A stretch of 53,993 nt of DNA, from contig NZ_QFQZ01000025.1 of NCBI RefSeq assembly GCF_003243465.1, positions 1 through 53,993 on the forward strand. Direction: 5' to 3'. The notes beneath the pieces are model-generated. The model saw only the letters and a list, made by a program, of their open reading frames with translations. It was not told where the DNA came from and ran no database searches. Of the stretch, positions 50,029-53,993 are shown one piece after another (positions within the stretch are counted from its first letter, which is position 1; every line of letters starts with the position of its first letter). Source of the stretch: Caulobacter segnis. Lineage in GTDB: Bacteria > Pseudomonadota > Alphaproteobacteria > Caulobacterales > Caulobacteraceae. Both the position numbers and the translations under genes were made by a program.

Positions 50029-51032
50029 GCCTGGCCGAACGCCTGGAGGCGTACCTGTCGCGCGTGTGGGGCGAGGCGGTCACGGTGGTCGATCTCTCGC
50101 GCATTCCCGGCGGGGCCAGCCGCGAGACCTATCGGTTCAGCGCGCGGACGGCCAAGGGCGAGCGGCCGCTGATCCTGCGTCGCGACCCGCCCGGCAGCCT
50201 GATCGAGACCGACCGCAACCAGGAATATCTGGCCTTCGAAAGCTTCCACGACCGTCTGCCGGTGCCGCGTCCGGTGGCGATGGAGGCCGAGGGCGCGGAG
50301 CTGGAGCGGCCGTTCTTCATCATGGAGCGGGTCGAGGACGGGGCGGCCGCCTCGCCGTTCACCGTCGTTCCCTATGGCGAGCACGCGCGGGCGATCGGGG
50401 AGCAGTTCTTCTCGATCCTGGGGACGATCGCGGCCGCCGATCCGGCCGGCCTGCCGCTGGCCAAGGCCGCCGAGGCGCCCGCGCCCGACGCTTGCTGGAA
50501 GGTTGCCCTGGACCACTGGGCCGCGGTGATCGAGGCCGACCAGCAGCATCCGCAGCCGATCGTCTGGGCGGCGATCCGCGCCCTGCGCCGCCGCCCGCCG
50601 CCGGCGGCCCAGGCCATCCGCGTCGTGCATGGCGACTACCGGACCGGCAACTTCCTGCACGACGGCGCGGGGAAGATCCTGGCGATCCTCGACTGGGAGA
50701 TGGTCCACTTCGGAGATCCGCTGGAGGACTTGGGGTGGGCGCTCGATCCGCTGTGGGGCCACTTCGAGGCCGACAAGGTCTCGGGCATGCTGCCGCGCGA
50801 CGAGGCTCTCGCGATCTGGAAGCAGGCCAGCGGCCTTGAGGTCGACGAGACGGCCCTGGCCTGGTGGAGCCTGTTCAACGCCGTGAAGGGCCAGGCGATC
50901 TGGACCTCGGCCGCCAAGGAATATCGCGACGGCGGCTTCAAGGATCCGGTGCTGGCCATCTCGGGCTGGTACACCGCCCGCCGCCACGACGAGATCCTGG
51001 CCGAGGCCTTGCTTCAATGGGAGGGCCTGTGA
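50025..51032 (+). CDS. APH-type phosphotransferase family protein
   Basis: The 335-residue protein has a kinase fold: IPGGASRETYRFSA at the N lobe, RPFFIMERVEDG as hinge, the catalytic loop VVHGDYRTGNFL (HGDxxxxN) and the metal Asp in AILDWEMVHFGDPLEDLGW. It belongs to the aminoglycoside/choline kinase-like group, near the kinase domain of ACAD10/11, which phosphorylates 4-hydroxyacyl-CoA. A resistance role is not implied. It starts inside the previous stop and ends inside the next start. Confidence 0.87.
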   Translation: MSLAERLEAYLSRVWGEAVTVVDLSRIPGGASRETYRFSARTAKGERPLILRRDPPGSLIETDRNQEYLAFESFHDRLPVPRPVAMEAEGAELERPFFIMERVEDGAAASPFTVVPYGEHARAIGEQFFSILGTIAAADPAGLPLAKAAEAPAPDACWKVALDHWAAVIEADQQHPQPIVWAAIRALRRRPPPAAQAIRVVHGDYRTGNFLHDGAGKILAILDWEMVHFGDPLEDLGWALDPLWGHFEADKVSGMLPRDEALAIWKQASGLEVDETALAWWSLFNAVKGQAIWTSAAKEYRDGGFKDPVLAISGWYTARRHDEILAEALLQWEGL

Positions 51033-51451
51033 TGACGCCCAGCCTGCCCGACATCCTGGTCGGCAACTTCCTGTGCATGATCGACCCGCCGCCGCCCGAG
51101 CAGCAGGGCGAGTTCATGGCCGGCAAGGTGGCGGTGGTGGCGCTGCTGTCGCTGCTGGCCGCCCAGGAGGCCGAGCGCGGCGTCGCCGCGCGCGTGGCCG
51201 AGAACGCGGCGATCGCGACCCTGCTGGACGAGGCGTCGAGCGACTATGGGATCGAAGGTGTCGAGATGACCGACGACCTGTCGATCGGCGGCCTCGACAA
51301 GGTCAACGCGCAGCTGCGCCGGGCGTTGATCGGCTTGCACGAGGCGGTCGAGGCTCGCGGCGACACTGCGCGCCACCACGCGATCCTGCGGCTGTACGCC
51401 CGGATGGCGGACCTCCGTCGCCTCGACATGCCGCCGCTGCCGGGACGGTAG
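51032..51451 (+). CDS. DUF6285 family protein, third gene of the cassette
   Basis: The 139-residue product begins MTPSLPDILVGNFLCMID, the usual DUF6285 start, and is mostly helical, with KVAVVALLSLLAAQEAERG, then ALIGLHEAVEARG and a Pro-rich end. The family is typically encoded next to the APH-type kinase seen here. The ATG shares one base with the previous stop (TGATG), with GGGAGGG six bases upstream. A GTG one codon earlier is an alternative. Function unknown. Confidence 0.83.
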   Translation: MTPSLPDILVGNFLCMIDPPPPEQQGEFMAGKVAVVALLSLLAAQEAERGVAARVAENAAIATLLDEASSDYGIEGVEMTDDLSIGGLDKVNAQLRRALIGLHEAVEARGDTARHHAILRLYARMADLRRLDMPPLPGR

Positions 51452-51457
51452 TCCCGG

Positions 51458-52198
51458 CTATTTGTGCCGGTTGTGCTTGGCCACTTCCTCTGGGCTGATG
51501 TCCAGAGGGGCGGGGGCCGCGGCGTTGTAGGCGCCGGTCTGGTTGAGGTCCATCACCACGCTGCGGTGGCCTTCCCAGATCATGTGGACGGCGACGTAGA
51601 GCACGATGGCCAGGCCCACGAAGCCTATCCAGCGGTGCTTGTGCAGCAGGTTGGCGATGGCGCTGGCGGCCAGGCCCATCAGGGCGATCGACAGCAGCAG
51701 GCCGAAGACCAGGATCGCCGGATGCTCGCGGGCCGCGCCGGCCACGGCCAGCACGTTGTCCAGCGACATCGAGACGTCGGCGATCAGCACCTGCAGGAAG
51801 GCTTGCTTGAACGACTTGGCCGGTCGGGCGCGCGGCTCGGTGTTGGGGTCTGCGTCGACCATGGCCACCGCGTCGGCCTGATCGTGCGAGGCCTGTTCGC
51901 GCAGCTCGCGCCACATCTTCCAGCAGACCCACAGCAGCAGGAAGCCGCCGGCCAGCAGCAGGCCGATGACGCGCAGCAGCCAGGTGGTGATCAGGGCGAA
52001 GCTGATCCGCAGCACGACGGCCGCGCCCAGGCCGTACAGAATGACCTTCTTGCGGTCCTTGGGCGGCAGGCCGCCCGCCGCCAGGCCCACGGCCACGGCG
52101 TTGTCGCCCGCCAGCACGAGGTCGATCATCAGGACTTGCAGGAACGCGGTCAGCGGTCCCTGAAAGCCATCCAGGTGGGCCATCAACGTGTCGAACAT
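51458..52198 (-). CDS. TerC family integral membrane protein, YjbE-like metal exporter
   Basis: The 246-residue protein has about seven helices and two TerC repeats with Asp-containing helices: QVLMIDLVLAGDNAVAVGLA and LQVLIADVSMSLDNVLAVAGA. This YjbE-like group is associated with manganese export. A hydrophilic loop (about 105-135) separates the repeats. I found no yybP-ykoY riboswitch in the 58 bp upstream. It is convergent with DUF6285, six bases apart. Confidence 0.87.
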   Translation of the reverse strand: MFDTLMAHLDGFQGPLTAFLQVLMIDLVLAGDNAVAVGLAAGGLPPKDRKKVILYGLGAAVVLRISFALITTWLLRVIGLLLAGGFLLLWVCWKMWRELREQASHDQADAVAMVDADPNTEPRARPAKSFKQAFLQVLIADVSMSLDNVLAVAGAAREHPAILVFGLLLSIALMGLAASAIANLLHKHRWIGFVGLAIVLYVAVHMIWEGHRSVVMDLNQTGAYNAAAPAPLDISPEEVAKHNRHK

Positions 52199-52256
52199 GC
52201 GCCCTCAATGGGATGACGCGCGCAGGGATGCAAGGCGCAAAACGGCGGCTCGCGAC

Positions 52257-52601
52257 CTAAACGCGCTTGGCCGCCGATCGGCGGCGCCGGGCCAGCCATC
52301 GTACGAGCGCGACGATACTCAGCAAGGCGGGGATCAGCAGCAGCAGGCCTGCGTCGCGACGCGGCGCGGGTTTCGGGGAGGGCGCTGGCGGGGCCGGCAG
52401 GTTCGGCCTCGGCGCCGCCGTCGTCGCGCCCGGACCGGGGGGCGGCTGCTCGCCCGTGACCGGCGCGGGCGGCGGGCTCACGGCCTTAGTCGCGACGGGC
52501 CGCGCCGCCGCCAGTCGCGCCTGCGTCTCGGCCGTCGAGGCGAGCGCGCCGTCGGCGGCCTGGACCGCGACGACAGCCGCGACGGCCAGCAACCTCCGCA
52601 T
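52257..52601 (-). CDS. Small Pro-rich protein with signal peptide and C-terminal helix, unknown
   Basis: The 114-residue product starts with a signal-like segment (MRRLLAVAAVVAVQAADG), has a long Pro/Ala linker, and ends with a membrane helix (LLLLIPALLSIVALVRWL) followed by a basic tail (RRRRSAAKRV). The layout resembles a sortase-independent tail anchor or PEP-CTERM-like end, but no PEP motif is seen. Low complexity limits the call. The chosen ATG is preferred because the upstream in-frame residues are just Arg-rich. Confidence 0.5.
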   Translation of the reverse strand: MRRLLAVAAVVAVQAADGALASTAETQARLAAARPVATKAVSPPPAPVTGEQPPPGPGATTAAPRPNLPAPPAPSPKPAPRRDAGLLLLIPALLSIVALVRWLARRRRSAAKRV

Positions 52602-52614
52602 CGTCCGGACGCGC

Positions 52615-53442
52615 CTAGACGGCCGCCTTGCGCGGCCTCGACGCCTCATAGAGCGCGATCGCCGCCGCCGCCGAGACGTTCAGGCTCTCGAAGCCGCCGG
52701 GCATCGGGATCTTGCCCAGGACGTCGCAGTGCTCGGCGACCAGCCGGCGCACGCCTTCGCCCTCCGAGCCCAGAACCAGCACCGTCGGCCCGCCGTCCAG
52801 CACCTCGTCCAGGGTCTGTTCGGCCTCGCCGGCCAGGGCCACGGCGCGCCAGCCCAGGTCGGACAGCTCCTCGAGCGCGCGGGAAAGATTGACCACCCGC
52901 GCGTAGGGCACCTTGTCCACCGCGCCGACCGCCGTCTTGGCCAGCACGCCGGTCAGGGCCGGGGCGTGGCGATCCTGCAGGATCACGCCCTTGGCGCCGA
53001 ACGCGGCGGCCGAGCGGAAGATGGCGCCGATGTTCTGCGGGTCGGTGATCTGGTCCAGCATCACCAGGAAACCGTCGTTCGAGGCGGCCAGTTCGGCGAT
53101 CGACAGCGACTCGGGCTCGTCGATCTTCAGGGCCAGGCCCTGATGCACCGCGCCCTGCGGCAGGTGCTTGGCGATCTCCTGGCCTTCCATCACCTGCAGG
53201 CAGGCTAGTTTCCGCAGCTCGGGGCTGAGTCGGCTGGCGCGGTCCGGGGTCGCCAGAAGGCGCTTCGGGGCGGGGCGCTGGGGGTTCGAAAGCGCCGCCT
53301 CGACGGCGTGAGTCCCCCAAATCCAGTCCTTGGCGTCGCCCTGGCCCCTGGAAAAGTCGTTTTGTTTCCGTGGCTTGGAACGAAAATCGCGTCCTTGTGC
53401 AGAAGGGCGTTTCCGGTCGTTGCGTTCGGAATGAGAGGACAC
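52615..53442 (-). CDS. rlmB: 23S rRNA (guanosine-2'-O-) methyltransferase RlmB
   Basis: RlmB methylates G2251 in the peptidyl-transferase P loop of 23S rRNA. The 275-residue SpoU/TrmH enzyme has a basic disordered N terminus, a substrate-binding domain (WIWGTHAVEAAL), and a knotted SPOUT domain with motif 1 LDQITDPQNIGAIFRSAAAFG, motif 2 VLVLGSEGEGVRRLV and motif 3 IPMPGGFESLNVSAAAAIALYE. The start is GTG; the -10-like TATAGT directly abuts it, which I cannot explain. Confidence 0.93.
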   Translation of the reverse strand: MSSHSERNDRKRPSAQGRDFRSKPRKQNDFSRGQGDAKDWIWGTHAVEAALSNPQRPAPKRLLATPDRASRLSPELRKLACLQVMEGQEIAKHLPQGAVHQGLALKIDEPESLSIAELAASNDGFLVMLDQITDPQNIGAIFRSAAAFGAKGVILQDRHAPALTGVLAKTAVGAVDKVPYARVVNLSRALEELSDLGWRAVALAGEAEQTLDEVLDGGPTVLVLGSEGEGVRRLVAEHCDVLGKIPMPGGFESLNVSAAAAIALYEASRPRKAAV

Positions 53443-53556
53443 TATAAGACGCGCTCCGATTTGGGGCCCCGAGGGCTTCTCGGCCAGCCGGCGCTGCTCT
53501 TAGCATCGTCCGTCACCGGTCCAAGAAGCTTTTGTTTCGCATCGGCGTTTGACGGC

Positions 53557-53585
53557 TTGCCGTCGCGCGTCGAAGCGGATAAAGG
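53557..53585 (+). promoter_or_regulatory. Putative promoter of the tRNA-tuf transcript
   Basis: TTGCCG (53557-53562) and TAAAGG (53580-53585), 17-bp spacer, would start transcription near 53592, 24 bp before tRNA-Tyr. A perfect TTGACGG occurs at 53549-53555 but lacks a well-spaced partner. Confidence 0.4.
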
Positions 53586-53615
53586 CCGCCGGCTTCGGAA
53601 CTCCATCGCGTGCTT

Positions 53616-53701
53616 GGGGGAATGTCCCGAGTGGCAAAGGGGGGGGACTGTAAATCCCCTGGCGTAAGCCTTCGTAGGTTCGAGTCCTACTTCCCCCACC
53701 A
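53616..53701 (+). tRNA. tRNA-Tyr(GTA)
   Basis: Acceptor stem GGGGGAA (53616-53622) pairs with TTCCCCC (53691-53697), then discriminator A and encoded CCA. The anticodon GTA is at 53650-53652. A long variable arm (class II) and the TPsiC loop GGTTCGAGTCC are present. Confidence 0.97.
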
Positions 53702-53791
53702 TGCGCGCGACGGGTTCCGGAAGGCAGCAGGGCGTCCCAGAGCCAGAGACCGGGAGCCGACGCGACCCCGCAAGTCCCATTTGGGTATTGG

Positions 53792-53865
53792 GCGGGTATA
53801 GCACAGTGGTAGTGCAGCAGCCTTCCAAGCTGAGGATGCGGGTTCGATTCCCGCTACCCGCTCCA
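53792..53865 (+). tRNA. tRNA-Gly(TCC)
   Basis: Acceptor GCGGGTA (53792-53798) pairs with TACCCGC (53855-53861), discriminator T, encoded CCA (53863-53865). The anticodon TCC is at 53824-53826, with the D loop AGTGGTAGTGC and T loop GGTTCGATTCC. It lies 90 bp after tRNA-Tyr and 50 bp before tuf, the conserved tyr-gly-tuf order. Confidence 0.97.
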
Positions 53866-53915
53866 GCTCCCCGAGTTATCCCAACAACCCAGCCGCCGGC
53901 GCGAAGGTAGAGACG

Positions 53916-53993
53916 ATGGCCAAGGAAAAGTTCGAACGTACTAAGCCGCACTGCAACATCGGCACCATCGGTCACGTTGACCATGGCAAGACC
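53916..53993 (+). CDS. tuf: Translation elongation factor Tu, N-terminal fragment
   Basis: The first 26 codons, cut by the window edge, encode [16 protein letters not shown] and the G1 loop GHVDHGKT, the GTP-binding P-loop of EF-Tu, which delivers aminoacyl-tRNA to the ribosome. It follows tRNA-Tyr and tRNA-Gly as in the E. coli tufB operon, so co-transcription with processing is expected. Confidence 0.97.

Noticed and set aside
50025..51032. Antibiotic-resistance aminoglycoside kinase
   Set aside because: The fold is shared, but the sequence is of the acyl-CoA/hydroxy-lipid-like group and sits in a metabolic cassette.
52199..52256. yybP-ykoY manganese riboswitch before the TerC gene
   Set aside because: The gap is only 58 nt and lacks the paired loops of this riboswitch.
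53430..53442. TATAGT as the rlmB promoter
   Set aside because: It directly abuts the GTG start, leaving the start of transcription inside the gene; no -35 element is seen.

Overview
The window is a GC-rich (strong G/C third-position bias) alphaproteobacterial chromosome segment that looks like Caulobacter or a very close relative. The evidence is gene content and order: tatB-tatC-serS-surE-pcm-(LysM/LytM protein like DipM), yajC-secD-secF, lpxC-bamD-recN-ligA, mreB-mreC-mreD-PBP2-rodA, an UrcA-family protein, and tRNA-Tyr/tRNA-Gly/tuf at the right edge. There is no prophage, insertion sequence, CRISPR array or plasmid gene. Most genes are housekeeping or conserved accessory genes, packed tightly and often overlapping by 1-4 nt.

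Layout. 1-6680: twin-arginine translocase end, seryl-tRNA synthetase, stationary-phase repair genes surE/pcm, and a four-LysM division protein with a degenerate LytM domain. 6684-12472: a DUF815 ATPase, then yajC-secD-secF followed by an Mth938-domain gene (NDUFAF3-like), a PuuD-like membrane protein and a squalene/phytoene-synthase-like protein lacking both Asp motifs (NDUFAF6-like). 12616-21679: S9 peptidase, lpxC, bamD, recN, ligA, DUF2147. 21819-34911: aminopeptidase P, prmA, LtrA-family protein, UvrD, small membrane proteins, a ribbon-helix-helix protein, DUF4169, two divergent glutathione transferases, aspartate aminotransferase, a secreted unknown, an FMN reductase and a TVP38-type membrane protein. 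34912-38319: leuA with a candidate leucine-rich leader peptide, a Rossmann-like unknown and an EamA transporter. 38688-44610: the cell-shape operon. 44766-53442: hydrolases, a drug-efflux MFS, a three-gene overlapping cassette (lipocalin-like unknown, APH-type kinase, DUF6285), a TerC-family protein and rlmB. 53616-53993: tRNA-Tyr, tRNA-Gly and the first 26 codons of tuf.

The most interesting signals are: (1) bacterial homologues of two mitochondrial complex I assembly factors, NDUFAF3 and NDUFAF6, next to secDF; (2) the overlapping cassette at 48922-51451; (3) a candidate leaderless Leu-rich leader ORF before leuA; (4) five long hairpin repeat elements of two types that fill intergenic gaps, mostly between convergent genes; (5) a three-way pattern at 13 convergent gene ends, where terminators, repeat elements, or near-zero spacing with shared CTAG/TTAG stops are used. 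All functional calls come from reading motifs and gene order; no database search was run.
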